NCBI GenBank assembly: GCA_024681515.1
Contig: JAILAR010000193.1
Coordinates: 1-44,015 of the forward strand
Origin: Eubacterium sp.
GTDB lineage: Bacteria; Bacillota; Clostridia; Lachnospirales; Lachnospiraceae
Length of the DNA stretch: 44,015 nt
Direction of reading: 5' to 3'
The notes beneath the pieces are model-generated. The model saw nothing but the letters and a program-made list of their open reading frames with translations. It was not told the DNA's origin and did not search any database. Below are positions 34,554 through 42,389 of the stretch, piece by piece. The position numbers and the translations under genes are program-made. Every line of letters starts with the position of its first letter. Position 1 is the first letter of the stretch.

Positions 34554-35225
34554 TCATTTGTTCTCATCCATGGCATCATACTTACGGCAGAGCTGCTGGG
34601 TCTCATAGCTGACATGGCTGTTGTTCTCCCACCAGCGGCTTGCACGATTTCCTACATCATTCATCACACGGTTTACTCCGGACAGATCGTCACGTCCCTG
34701 AAAGCTGTAGGTGATCCCGAAGAAGAGAGAGATACCCATAGCGATCAGAACCGCTGCACTGAACATGGTGAGGAGGATCAGGAATACCAGTACCGGCATA
34801 CGGAATTTCTCAATGCCGTGGTCGGAAACAACCAGATCGTTCTCCACACTCTTGCGGAACGCTGTCCTGATCAATCTCCACAGGCTTTGTCCAAAGGTCT
34901 CCCCACGGCTTCCGGTATATCGATCGTCTGCATATCTGCAACCTGCGCAGGCACTGTAGGAGTTGCTGCCGGAACCATAGGAATATGCGTTTCTGTGAGA
35001 ATCATAAGCACTTCCTGTTTCACGCCCGAGATCACAGGATGTTGCAGAAGCTGCCCTCTCTGCTGCACGACGTGCTTCCAGATCCGCTGCCGCTCTCTTC
35101 CGTCTTTCGATCATATCAAAGGCATCTGCCAGTCTGCCATCACACGCACGCAGCGCATCTCTGGCCTCCTCAAAACTGACATTTGCACGCTCTTTCAAAA
35201 GTTCAGCCTTCTCGAATTCACTCAT
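34554..35225 (-). CDS. UBA/TS-N-like domain membrane protein (DUF4342-like)
   Basis: A 223-residue protein. Residues 1-45 form a UBA/TS-N-like three-helix domain (KAELLKERANVSFEEARDAL, LADAFDMIERR), the fold used by EF-Ts to bind EF-Tu. A Ser/Tyr/Gly-rich linker with a CAGC motif (~60-108) follows. Then comes a DUF4342-like segment (SLWRLIRTAFRKSVENDLVV) leading into one or two membrane helices (~143-169) and a polar C-terminus. The function is unknown. An AGGAGG site 8 bases upstream fixes the ATG. It is transcribed alone, divergent from the CotH gene. Confidence 0.8.
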   Translation of the reverse strand: MSEFEKAELLKERANVSFEEARDALRACDGRLADAFDMIERRKRAAADLEARRAAERAASATSCDLGRETGSAYDSHRNAYSYGSGSNSYSACAGCRYADDRYTGSRGETFGQSLWRLIRTAFRKSVENDLVVSDHGIEKFRMPVLVFLILLTMFSAAVLIAMGISLFFGITYSFQGRDDLSGVNRVMNDVGNRASRWWENNSHVSYETQQLCRKYDAMDENK

Positions 35226-35511
35226 CTTCTTATCCTCCTATGATTCAACACTTCGCACTGTTGTGTGCTCCGCCTCAGGTTCCCCTTTATTCCGGGAGTT
35301 CTTATGTCCTCCCTACGAATAGAATCCTACCAAATGAAAATGAATGAATCTTTTGCCAAAGATTAACGTTTGATTAATTTAATACTTTTTCATTTTTCAA
35401 GTTTGTTTAAGGTTTCCGCTCTACACTGTACCCATATCATGATCCTGCGATGCACAGGACATTTGAATCATATCTAAAACTAAGAAAGGTTCCACTGCGA
35501 AAGGAGCTTCC
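35226..35511. other. Divergent intergenic region, UBA-like gene and CotH gene
   Basis: No gene was found in these 286 bp. A leader-motif copy lies at 35243-35273 just upstream of the UBA-like gene's AGGAGG. The middle is AT-rich. I could not settle on a promoter for either gene. Confidence 0.5.
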
Positions 35512-37677
35512 ATGAAAACAATACTGAAAAAGAAAAAGGCTTTGACTTTTCTGCTGGCAGGTACGCTTGTACTGGCGGCTGCCGGCTGCGGCAAGTCTGA
35601 CAGTTCGGAAAATGCCACCGATTCCACCGGTGTCACTGCGGAGAAGGTAACGGCGCAGACGCAGAATACCACCGAAAGCAAAAAAAGCGGAAAAAAGTCT
35701 GCAAAGACACAGATCACAGACACCTCCTATACCGAGAAGATCTTCGACACCTCCTATGTGCATGAGATCAACATCGAGATCTCCGAAGAGGACTGGGAGG
35801 ACCTGAAAGCCAATCCCACGGAGAAGACTAAATATAAGACAAATGTCACCATCGACGGCGAGACCATAAGTGAGGTTTCCTTTGCCACCAAGGGAAACAC
35901 AAGCCTCTCCTTCGTTGCCTCCGATAAGGATTCTGACCGGTATTCCTTCAAACTGAATTTCGGTAAGTACGTGGATGATCAAACCTACTACGGCATGCAA
36001 AAGCTGAACCTGAACAACCTGTACGCCGATGCCACCTACATGAAGGATTATCTCTCCTATGCGATCTTCCGGGCCGCCGGCGCAGACGCATCTCTCGCCA
36101 GCTACGTACATCTCTCCATCAATGGGGAGTCCTTCGGACTCTACCTTGCTGTAGAAGAGGTGGACGAAAGCTTCCTGGCAAGAAATACGGACGGCGAAGG
36201 CGAACTCTATAAGCCGGAGACCGACAGTCTGGACAACGTCGGCAAGATGGGCGGCGGAGATATGCCGGACATGTCCCAGTTCCAGGACGGACAGATGCCG
36301 GATATGTCCCAATTCCAGGATGGGCAGATGCCGAATGGTATGACGCCTCCGAACGGATCTCAGTTCCCGGGGAACGGACAAATGCCTGACGGCATGACAC
36401 CTCCCGACGGTGCGCAGTTCCCGGGGAACGGGCAGATGCCTGACGGCATGACACCTCCGGACGGCATGCAAAGGCCTGAGGAAGCACAATCCGCAGAAAA
36501 CGGAAAGCAGACCTCCGGTGATCAGGATGTGACCGACGACCTGGAGAAGGAAAGTTCTGACGGGAAGAGCCGTAAGAAACGGGATAAGGATTCACAGGAT
36601 GATTCATCGAGTGACGATCAGGATTCGAAATCCCGCGATAGCAAGGGTGACTTTGGCAATTTCAATGGCAAAGGCGGCTTCGGTGGTTTCGGCGGTTCCA
36701 ACAGCGGAGCATCTCTTGCATATACCGATGACCAGATCGACAGTTACTCCGACATTTTTGATAATGCAGAAACCGATGTAGATGAGGAAGACGAGCAGCG
36801 TGTCATTTCCGCTCTGAAGGGGCTCTCGGAGGGCACGGATCTTGAAACTTACCTGGACACCGATGCGGTGATCCGCTACTTCGCAGCCCACAACTTTGTG
36901 CTGAACTATGACAGCTATACAGGAAACATGCTGCACAACTATTACCTGTATGAAAATGACGGAAAGCTATCCATGATCCCCTGGGACTATAACCTGGCCT
37001 TCGGAGGATTCGGCGGTGGCGGCGGAAATCCCATGAACGGCAAAACCGACGCAAACGGGGATACAGCGAAAGACGCAGCAAATACCGAAACGGCCAATAC
37101 CGAAAACGGCAGTGATGCAACTTCCCTCATCAATACCGGTATCGACACACCGCTTTCCGGTTCCACGACGGACTCCCGTCCCATGTGGGCATGGATCGCA
37201 AATAACGAGGAATATCTGCAGAAGTATCATGAAGTTTATGACGTGCTTTTGAAGAACTATTTTGAGAACGGTGCATACGAAGCCGAGATCGACCGTGTCT
37301 ATAACATGATCAAACCCTATGTGGAGAGCGATGCGACGGCCTTCTTCACCGCAGAGGAATTTGAAAAGGCCTGCGAAAGCCTGAAGACCTTCTGCAAGCT
37401 TCGGAGCGAGAGCATCCGAAAGCAGCTGGACGGTACTCTCTCCGCTTCCACCTCCGAGCAGAAATCGGAAGATCAGGTGGACGCAAGCGGACTGAACGTA
37501 AAGGATATGGGCAGTCAGGGCGGCGGTCAGGATGGAAAAGGCGGCATGAACTTCGGACCCGGCGGCGGAAATTTCAGCGGCAAGGACTTTGACGGAAAGA
37601 GTTTTGACAACAAGGGTTCCGATGACAAGAGCTCTGACAGCAAAAACAAAACCACCGAGGAATCCACAGAGCCGTAA
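35512..37677 (+). CDS. CotH-kinase family lipoprotein with tandem-repeat insert
   Basis: A 721-residue secreted lipoprotein. The signal peptide ends in lipobox LAAAGC (Cys26). The CotH-like kinase core includes VSFATKGNTSLSF, RYSFKLNFGKYVDD, KLNLNNLYADATYMKDYLSY, YLAVEEVDESF and the metal-site-like MIPWDYNLAFGG. Between the core halves, residues ~251-318 carry two 11-residue (MPDMSQFQDGQ) and 2.5 18-residue repeats, followed by a charged and Gly-rich linker; the C-terminus is also Gly/Ser/Lys-rich. CotH proteins phosphorylate spore-coat or other surface proteins; this one would act on the outer face of the membrane. AAAGGAGC precedes the ATG. It is probably monocistronic. Confidence 0.9.
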   Translation: MKTILKKKKALTFLLAGTLVLAAAGCGKSDSSENATDSTGVTAEKVTAQTQNTTESKKSGKKSAKTQITDTSYTEKIFDTSYVHEINIEISEEDWEDLKANPTEKTKYKTNVTIDGETISEVSFATKGNTSLSFVASDKDSDRYSFKLNFGKYVDDQTYYGMQKLNLNNLYADATYMKDYLSYAIFRAAGADASLASYVHLSINGESFGLYLAVEEVDESFLARNTDGEGELYKPETDSLDNVGKMGGGDMPDMSQFQDGQMPDMSQFQDGQMPNGMTPPNGSQFPGNGQMPDGMTPPDGAQFPGNGQMPDGMTPPDGMQRPEEAQSAENGKQTSGDQDVTDDLEKESSDGKSRKKRDKDSQDDSSSDDQDSKSRDSKGDFGNFNGKGGFGGFGGSNSGASLAYTDDQIDSYSDIFDNAETDVDEEDEQRVISALKGLSEGTDLETYLDTDAVIRYFAAHNFVLNYDSYTGNMLHNYYLYENDGKLSMIPWDYNLAFGGFGGGGGNPMNGKTDANGDTAKDAANTETANTENGSDATSLINTGIDTPLSGSTTDSRPMWAWIANNEEYLQKYHEVYDVLLKNYFENGAYEAEIDRVYNMIKPYVESDATAFFTAEEFEKACESLKTFCKLRSESIRKQLDGTLSASTSEQKSEDQVDASGLNVKDMGSQGGGQDGKGGMNFGPGGGNFSGKDFDGKSFDNKGSDDKSSDSKNKTTEESTEP
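36262..36465 (+). repeat. In-frame tandem repeats inside the CotH gene
   Basis: Two 33-bp units (36262 and 36295) are followed by two full 54-bp units (36328 and 36382) and a 30-bp partial one (36436). All are in frame and encode Met/Pro/Gly/Gln-rich peptide. Confidence 0.92.
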
Positions 37678-37731
37678 TATGTAATCGAAAACGGATCACT
37701 CCCGTTTCAATATAACCCACACCACAAAAAA

Positions 37732-37776
37732 TGCTCTGTCTGACACAGGCTGTCAGGCAGAGCACTTCTTTTTTAT
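37732..37776. terminator. Bidirectional terminator between the CotH gene and a GNAT gene
   Basis: A 14-bp stem (37732-37745 with 37751-37764, one G-U) has a T-rich run on the right and an A run (37725-37731) on the left. It can therefore end transcripts from both convergent genes. Confidence 0.9.
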
Positions 37777-38258
37777 AATTTCAGCTCATAGCAGATAAAA
37801 TGCTGCTCGTACATATCACATTCTCCCATCTTCTGAAATCCAAAGACGGCGTAGGATCGGAGCGCCTTTTCATTCAGAGCGTTAACGATGCCGTGGAAGC
37901 TTTTATAACCACGTTCCCTGAGCCGGTCCAGTCCGAACCGGACCATTTGCCGGGCGATCCCCCGATTCTGATGATCCGGATGCACCGCCACCCGGGCGAT
38001 CTCACCACCGGGCTGAAGCTCCTTTGACCAGCAGGGAAGCTCGTCCACCTGCGGATCCTCCTCCAGAGAAACCGCCGCAATGATACGGCCATTCTCCCGC
38101 TCCTCCCGCATCACATAAAGTGCATCCCGGGACAGATCAAATGTGATCTCATCATTCGACGGATAATGCTCATTCCAGGGACAGAATTCCCGTCCGATCT
38201 GCATATGATATAATTCCAGGATCTCTTCCCGATCCTCTTCTCTTGCAAGTTCGATCAT
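37773..38258 (-). CDS. GNAT-family N-acetyltransferase
   Basis: A 161-residue acetyltransferase. The acetyl-CoA pyrophosphate loop is clear in IARVAVHPDHQNRGIARQMV, followed by GLDRLRERGYKSFHGIVNALNEKALRSYAVFGFQ, the typical C-terminal GNAT strands. The substrate is unknown. The ATG at 38258 immediately follows a leader-motif copy (GCGAAGTGTGGAATA), whose GTGGAA is the only ribosome-site candidate. It is unrelated in sequence to the GNAT at 24524 beyond the shared fold. Confidence 0.9.
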   Translation of the reverse strand: MIELAREEDREEILELYHMQIGREFCPWNEHYPSNDEITFDLSRDALYVMREERENGRIIAAVSLEEDPQVDELPCWSKELQPGGEIARVAVHPDHQNRGIARQMVRFGLDRLRERGYKSFHGIVNALNEKALRSYAVFGFQKMGECDMYEQHFICYELKL

Positions 38259-38259
38259 T

Positions 38260-38295
38260 ATTCCACACTTCGCGCCTTCCGGCGCTCCGTGAAAT
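38260..38295 (-). repeat. Leader motif copy abutting the GNAT start codon
   Basis: On the gene strand ATTTCACGGAGCGC, a short spacer, then GCGCGAAGTGTGGAAT lies one base from the ATG at 38258. A more diverged copy follows at 38367-38400. Confidence 0.7.
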
Positions 38296-38403
38296 CCTCC
38301 CTTCGCACGGATTTATTGCATATATGCTTTTTTCTTTCGTCCGAGTCCGTGCTCCGCTCGGATTTGGTCCACGCTTCGCACTACTGCATGCTACGTAAAT
38401 AAT

Positions 38404-39384
38404 CTACCGCGACAGCAGATGTGCCTTCTTCACACTCGCCGGAACCAGCTCCTCCGTCCTCGGATCCCCATAGGTAGTAAGGTCCCCCAGCACCAGATTC
38501 ACAGCACTGTGAAGGTTCTCCACCTTTGCCTGCTTGAAATCGCCGGCATATTCACCGTCCACGGTCCAGGGGATCTCCTCGATGCCCTCCACCTTAACGG
38601 TCTTCGCGCGCTCATATATGATATAATCCTCCACCTGCTTGTTGGTGACCACAGACTGCAGGATTCGTTCCAGCTCGATGGGATTCTTCGGCTTGCGGAT
38701 GAAGACACACTCGAATTCCCCGTCATGGAAGGACATATCCCGAAGTCCCACGGCGCGGAATCCGCCGACGGAGCGGGAATTGGTCACCTGACCGTACAGG
38801 AATTCTCCGGTAATGATCCGGCCGTCAAACGACGCTTTCAGGCGATAGGTCTTCACATTCCTCAGGGACTTTGCACCCTCGATCACATATGCCGCATGTC
38901 CCAGCTTTGCCTTCAGATTCCGGGGTGTTGCGTAGGAAACCTCTGTAAAGATGCCAAATGCCGCAACATAAATGAAATGCCGGTCTCCCAGGCGTCCCAC
39001 ATCCACCGGACACACCTGTCCCTTTACGATCTGACGTGCAGCCACCTCCGGCTTCAGGCTGATACAGAGACTCTTGGCATAATCATTGGTGGATCCGCAG
39101 GGAATATAGCCCAGCGGCGGAACCTTTCCCGTCTTCTCCTTCAGACGCATAAGTCCGGTGACTGCATTATCCAGCGAACCATCCCCACCGGAGATCACGA
39201 TCAAATCATGCAGGTCCCCCACGTCATAAATATGCTGCTCCGCATCCTCTGCGGACTTGGTGGTATATACTTCTACATGGTATCCGGCACGGGAAAACTC
39301 GTCCACGACCTCCACCATTTTCGTCTTCAGCTGGTTCTTTCCCGCTTTAGGATTCACGATGAAGATCATGTTTTTTTGCGACAT
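38404..39384 (-). CDS. Diacylglycerol kinase-family lipid kinase
   Basis: A cytoplasmic or membrane-associated kinase of about 326 residues, of the DagK/YegS/BmrU family. It phosphorylates diacylglycerol or a related lipid. The nucleotide-binding motif is GGDGS (66-70), with NPKAGK at the N-terminus and PCGSTNDYA (95-103) as a second family motif. Its start lies inside queC: ATG 39384 (GAGG 11 bases upstream) overlaps by 38 bp, and an ATG at 39393 is also possible but sits too close to that site. The overlap suggests translational coupling to queC, although no functional link is obvious. Confidence 0.9.
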   Translation of the reverse strand: MSQKNMIFIVNPKAGKNQLKTKMVEVVDEFSRAGYHVEVYTTKSAEDAEQHIYDVGDLHDLIVISGGDGSLDNAVTGLMRLKEKTGKVPPLGYIPCGSTNDYAKSLCISLKPEVAARQIVKGQVCPVDVGRLGDRHFIYVAAFGIFTEVSYATPRNLKAKLGHAAYVIEGAKSLRNVKTYRLKASFDGRIITGEFLYGQVTNSRSVGGFRAVGLRDMSFHDGEFECVFIRKPKNPIELERILQSVVTNKQVEDYIIYERAKTVKVEGIEEIPWTVDGEYAGDFKQAKVENLHSAVNLVLGDLTTYGDPRTEELVPASVKKAHLLSR

Positions 39385-40024
39385 AGTTCTCATATCCTCT
39401 CTTTCGTAATTTGCAGGCCGGGCAGTTGCCGCAGCCCTCTCCGATGATGCCGTTATAGCAGGTGAGCGTCATATCCCTCACCAGTTCGAAACCACCCAGC
39501 TCATCCGCCAGCGCCCAGGTCTCTTCCTTGTCGATCCACATCAGCGGCGTGATGATGTCGAATTCATATTCCATAGCCAGGTTCAGCGTGGTATTCAGGG
39601 ACTTGATGAAGATGTCCCTGCAATCCGGATACCCGGAGAAATCGCTCTGGGACACCCCTGTCAGAATGTCCGTGATGCCATGGGTCTTTGCATAAATGGC
39701 CGCGTAAGTGAGGAACAGCATGTTCCGTCCCTCCACAAAGGAGTTCGGCGGTCCTTCCTCCGGTGCGTCCGTATCCACCGGAATGTCCTCCCGCGTCAGA
39801 GAATTCGGTGCCAGATGATTCAGTTCCTGCATATTCAGGATGGTATGCTTCACCTGCAGCCGCTCTGCGATGGCCGCTGCACATTCCAGTTCCTTCTTGT
39901 GTCTCTGCCCGTAATCAAAGGAAATGGTCTCCACTTCCTCGTAATGGTTCAGCGCATAAAGCAGACAGGTCGTTGAATCCTGTCCGCCGCTGAACACTAC
40001 CAGGGCCTGCTTCTTATTTTTCAT
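39347..40024 (-). CDS. queC: 7-cyano-7-deazaguanine synthase
   Basis: This enzyme converts 7-carboxy-7-deazaguanine to preQ0 using ATP and ammonia, the last step of the pathway encoded here. The 225-residue protein has the PP-loop SGGQDSTT (12-19), [16 protein letters not shown], and the zinc-binding cysteines Cys189, Cys198, Cys201 and Cys204 (GCGNCPAC). It follows folE by 121 bp; that gap holds two dyad repeats. Its end overlaps the lipid kinase gene. Confidence 0.96.
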   Translation of the reverse strand: MKNKKQALVVFSGGQDSTTCLLYALNHYEEVETISFDYGQRHKKELECAAAIAERLQVKHTILNMQELNHLAPNSLTREDIPVDTDAPEEGPPNSFVEGRNMLFLTYAAIYAKTHGITDILTGVSQSDFSGYPDCRDIFIKSLNTTLNLAMEYEFDIITPLMWIDKEETWALADELGGFELVRDMTLTCYNGIIGEGCGNCPACKLRKRGYENYVAKKHDLHRES

Positions 40025-40057
40025 AATTCTTTCCCACCTCTGGTCATTCTATCATAA

Positions 40058-40128
40058 GATCCTTCACCTCTTCGAGGTTCAGGATGACAATAATATGTCA
40101 TTCTGAGGCACAGCCGAAGAATCCTGTC
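40058..40128. repeat. Two dyad repeats between folE and queC
   Basis: One copy runs from GATCCTTCACC (40058) to AGGATGACA (40089). The other runs from TGTCATTCTGAGG (40096) to GAAGAATCCTGTC (40128). The two are in opposite orientation and belong to the dispersed TGTCATTCTGAG family. Confidence 0.75.
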
Positions 40129-40145
40129 TCCCTTTTCGCAGTCAG

Positions 40146-40721
40146 CTACTTCAGCGCCAGGATCTGGTCCTTCAGGCTCTTGTCCGTCTCAAATGCACCG
40201 CGCACCGTCAGTGTCACGGTCTCGGAAGTCATATTCTTAATCCCCCGCGCCGTCATGCAGCTGTGATTGCCGGTGATAAGAACCGCCACATCCTGCGTCC
40301 CTGCGATCTTCCCGATGATCTCTGCGATATCCGCACCGATCCGCTCCTGCAGCTGCAGCCGCCTGCAGACCATGTCCGCCACTCGGGCGATCTTACTGAT
40401 ACCGATGACCCGGTCTGTGGGCACGTAAGCCACGGAGATCTTCATGTCATACATGAGCGCCATGTGATGCTCACAGTAACTGAAGGCACTGATATCCCGC
40501 ACCAGAACGATATCCTTCTTCGTTCCTTCCGTTATGGGAAATGTCTTATTGAACATTTCAGCGATATCATCATTTGAATACTGAATGCCCTCGAAAACCT
40601 CCTGATACATCCGCGCCACCCGGTCCGGTGTCTCCACCAGACCCGGACGATCCGGATCCTCTCCGATAGCTTCAAGGATTCCTCTTACATGCTCTTTGAT
40701 CTTGTCCAGATCCATACTCAT
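40146..40721 (-). CDS. folE: GTP cyclohydrolase I
   Basis: This enzyme turns GTP into 7,8-dihydroneopterin triphosphate, the substrate of QueD and of folate synthesis. The 191-residue protein has zinc ligands Cys83, His86 (SYCEHHMALM) and Cys155 (GNHSCMTARG), plus the conserved SKIARVADMVCRRLQLQERI. The ATG at 40721 has AAGGAG 8 bases upstream. Its place between queE and queC indicates a role in queuosine-type precursor supply, though it may also feed folate. A structured 107-bp element separates it from queE. Confidence 0.95.
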   Translation of the reverse strand: MSMDLDKIKEHVRGILEAIGEDPDRPGLVETPDRVARMYQEVFEGIQYSNDDIAEMFNKTFPITEGTKKDIVLVRDISAFSYCEHHMALMYDMKISVAYVPTDRVIGISKIARVADMVCRRLQLQERIGADIAEIIGKIAGTQDVAVLITGNHSCMTARGIKNMTSETVTLTVRGAFETDKSLKDQILALK

Positions 40722-40735
40722 TTTTGTATCTCCTT

Positions 40736-40760
40736 ATATTTCATACTTCGCGTTATTCCC
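40736..40760 (-). repeat. Leader motif copy upstream of folE
   Basis: On the gene strand CGCGAAGTATGAAATATAAGGAG leads directly into the folE ribosome site, a short copy of the GCGAAGTRTGRAATA motif. Confidence 0.55.
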
Positions 40761-40785
40761 GGTGATAGATCCATTCCAGACCTTT

Positions 40786-40892
40786 GTGAACGATTTTGGT
40801 AATCGTTCACATACCCGACCTTCGGTCGGGCTTCGCGCCTTCGGCGCTCGGGTGCATACGGTTCTCAAAACGCCTGATGGCGTTTTGGAACC
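40786..40892 (-). repeat. 107-bp four-hairpin element ending at the queE stop codon
   Basis: Four stems follow in order (plus-strand coordinates): 40786-40795/40801-40810 (10 bp), CCCGACC/GGTCGGG at 40814-40830, GCGCC/GGCGC at 40835-40847, and a 14-pair stem at 40860-40892 with a TGAT loop. The last base pairs within the queE TAG. The second copy is at 41624-41730. Confidence 0.8.
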
Positions 40893-41572
40893 TATACGCC
40901 CTTACGATTCGGATCCCAGATGAATTTGTGCAGCTGCAGCTGCAGCCGGACATTGTTCATCCGATACTCCTTCATATATTCCACGATCTCCTGTGGATGA
41001 ATCCGTCCATACACAGGACTTATGTAAACTATATATTCCTGATATTTCGGAATCTCACATCGATTCTTCTCTTCCCGCTCCCGGAGCCAGTCCAGATCGC
41101 CCCGGTCACTCACCACGCATTTTACGGTGTCGATGGAACGAAGCAGTCCCATATTCTCCCACAGCATCCGGTCCGACATGCCGCTGCCGGGACATTTGAT
41201 ATCCATGGTAAATGACACCCGCTCCGAGATCCCTATGAACGGTTCCAGAGAAACCGCACCGTTGGTCTCCACCTCCACATGCAGGAGTTCGTCTTCCGCA
41301 AGGCGCCTGAGCAGCTGATCCACATCCGGTGCCAGAAGCGGTTCCCCGCCGGTCAGCGTAATGTTCGTTACGCCGGTATCCTTCACCCAGGCATAAAGCG
41401 CCTCTTCCGATAAGAGCTCGCAAGGCGCATTCGGATCACAGGACCACCGGGTGTCGCAGTAATTGCATGCAAGGTTGCACCCCGCCAGACGGATGAAGCA
41501 GGAAAGCTCCCCTGCCCGCCGGGCCTCACCGTTGATGCTGACAAATCGTTCGGTTACATGGAATGTACTCAT
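40892..41572 (-). CDS. queE: 7-carboxy-7-deazaguanine synthase (radical SAM)
   Basis: This enzyme converts 6-carboxytetrahydropterin to 7-carboxy-7-deazaguanine by radical chemistry. The 226-residue protein has the cluster motif Cys32-x3-Cys36-x2-Cys39 (GCNLACNYCD), the SAM-binding LTGGEPLL (73-80) and FVSINGEARRAG at the N-terminus, a family hallmark for substrate and magnesium binding. GAGGT lies 9 bases before the ATG. It sits between queD and folE on the same strand, separated from each by a structured element. Its stop codon overlaps one of them. Confidence 0.95.
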   Translation of the reverse strand: MSTFHVTERFVSINGEARRAGELSCFIRLAGCNLACNYCDTRWSCDPNAPCELLSEEALYAWVKDTGVTNITLTGGEPLLAPDVDQLLRRLAEDELLHVEVETNGAVSLEPFIGISERVSFTMDIKCPGSGMSDRMLWENMGLLRSIDTVKCVVSDRGDLDWLREREEKNRCEIPKYQEYIVYISPVYGRIHPQEIVEYMKEYRMNNVRLQLQLHKFIWDPNRKGV

Positions 41573-41586
41573 GTGCGTATACCTCT

Positions 41587-41620
41587 TATTACATACTTCG
41601 CGGCTTCCGCCGCTCCGTTT
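41587..41620 (-). repeat. Leader motif copy upstream of queE
   Basis: On the gene strand CGGAGCGGC...CCGCGAAGTATGTAATA leads into the AGAGGT ribosome site of queE. Confidence 0.6.
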
Positions 41621-41623
41621 GCC

Positions 41624-41730
41624 TTATGAGCCGGCCACGGAAGCCGGCTCATAACCCTCACTTCGTTCGGGCATCGCCTTCGGTGATGGGCGTATACGCT
41701 TCTCATTCCGCCTGATGGCAAAGTGGAAGC
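41624..41730 (-). repeat. 107-bp four-hairpin element ending at the queD stop codon
   Basis: Same architecture and length as 40786-40892. A perfect 12-bp stem (TTATGAGCCGGC at 41624-41635 with 41643-41654) is followed by CCCTCAC/GTTCGGG (41655-41671), ATCGCC/GGTGAT (41673-41687), and a long stem 41698-41730 with the same TGAT loop. Its last base is the first of the queD TAG complement. Sequence differs from the other copy in most stems. Confidence 0.8.
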
Positions 41731-42149
41731 TATTCCGAGTAACTGGCGCAATTATTCGGGGTTTCGTATACCCGCACCCGGGTGACGGGACATCCCTTCG
41801 CCTTCATGTAATCAAAGAAATACCTGGCAAAATTCTCTGCCGTAGGCCGGAAGGGAAATGCCACAATTCGGAAATTCTCATCCTTCAGTGCAGCCATGGT
41901 GGCAGGCCTTAGGCTGTCCTGCTCTATCAGCAGGCAGTGATCCATCCGCTTGGCCTCGGCACGCAGCACCTCCTTTACATCGGAGAAATCCATCACCATT
42001 CCACGGCACTGACCTTCGGACTGCAATTTTTCTGCAGCCAGCTCCACCTCCACCGTCCAGCGATGACCATGGAGATTGGAACATTTTCCATCGTAGCCCT
42101 TCAGAAAATGGGCGCTGTCAAAGTTTGCCTTTGTCTGCAATGTATACAT
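41730..42149 (-). CDS. queD: 6-carboxy-5,6,7,8-tetrahydropterin synthase
   Basis: This enzyme converts dihydroneopterin triphosphate to 6-carboxytetrahydropterin. The 139-residue protein has zinc ligands His14 (DSAHFL), His27 and His29 (NLHGHR), catalytic Cys23, and MDFSDVKEVL. It is the first of the preQ0 genes queD-queE-folE-queC on the minus strand. AGGAG lies 8 bases before the ATG. A dyad repeat lies just upstream of the ribosome site. No preQ1 riboswitch was recognised. Confidence 0.95.
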   Translation of the reverse strand: MYTLQTKANFDSAHFLKGYDGKCSNLHGHRWTVEVELAAEKLQSEGQCRGMVMDFSDVKEVLRAEAKRMDHCLLIEQDSLRPATMAALKDENFRIVAFPFRPTAENFARYFFDYMKAKGCPVTRVRVYETPNNCASYSE

Positions 42150-42165
42150 AGAATCATCTCCTATT

Positions 42166-42202
42166 GACAGGATTCTTCGATGCTTCGCATCTCAGAATGA
42201 CA
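42166..42202. repeat. Dyad repeat upstream of queD
   Basis: A GACAGGATTCTTCG...CAGAATGACA copy with hairpin core GATGC/GCATC sits immediately 5' of the queD ribosome site. Confidence 0.75.
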
Positions 42203-42236
42203 AAACACACGGATTCTTCCTCACAAATTTACGCAT

Positions 42237-42266
42237 AAGAAAAGCGGGCAGCACGAAACCACCCGC
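42237..42266 (-). terminator. Terminator downstream of thrC
   Basis: On the minus strand GCGGGTGGT pairs with GCTGCCCGC (with G-U pairs) over a 5-nt loop and is followed by TTTTCTT. It lies about 120 bp after the thrC stop; the intervening stretch has no clear feature. It could also attenuate queD expression. Confidence 0.65.
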
Positions 42267-42389
42267 CAAAGAATACACGTATCCCTTAGATGTGGTCCCG
42301 GTTTTGATAAGGCTGGAGGTGTACCAATGAACAGCCGTATATAATAGTGTGGCGGAATCGATGCCGCAGTTGCGGACTGCAAATATTAT

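Noticed and set aside
42316-42345. Five-codon plus-strand ORF (ATG at 42328) with GGAGG upstream
   Set aside because: Too short to support, and no downstream gene on that strand that it could control.
42150-42389. preQ1 riboswitch or T-box leader upstream of queD
   Set aside because: I could not find the preQ1-I core or a convincing T-box sequence; GGGTGG near 42260 is explained by the terminator stem. A covariance search (Rfam) would be decisive.
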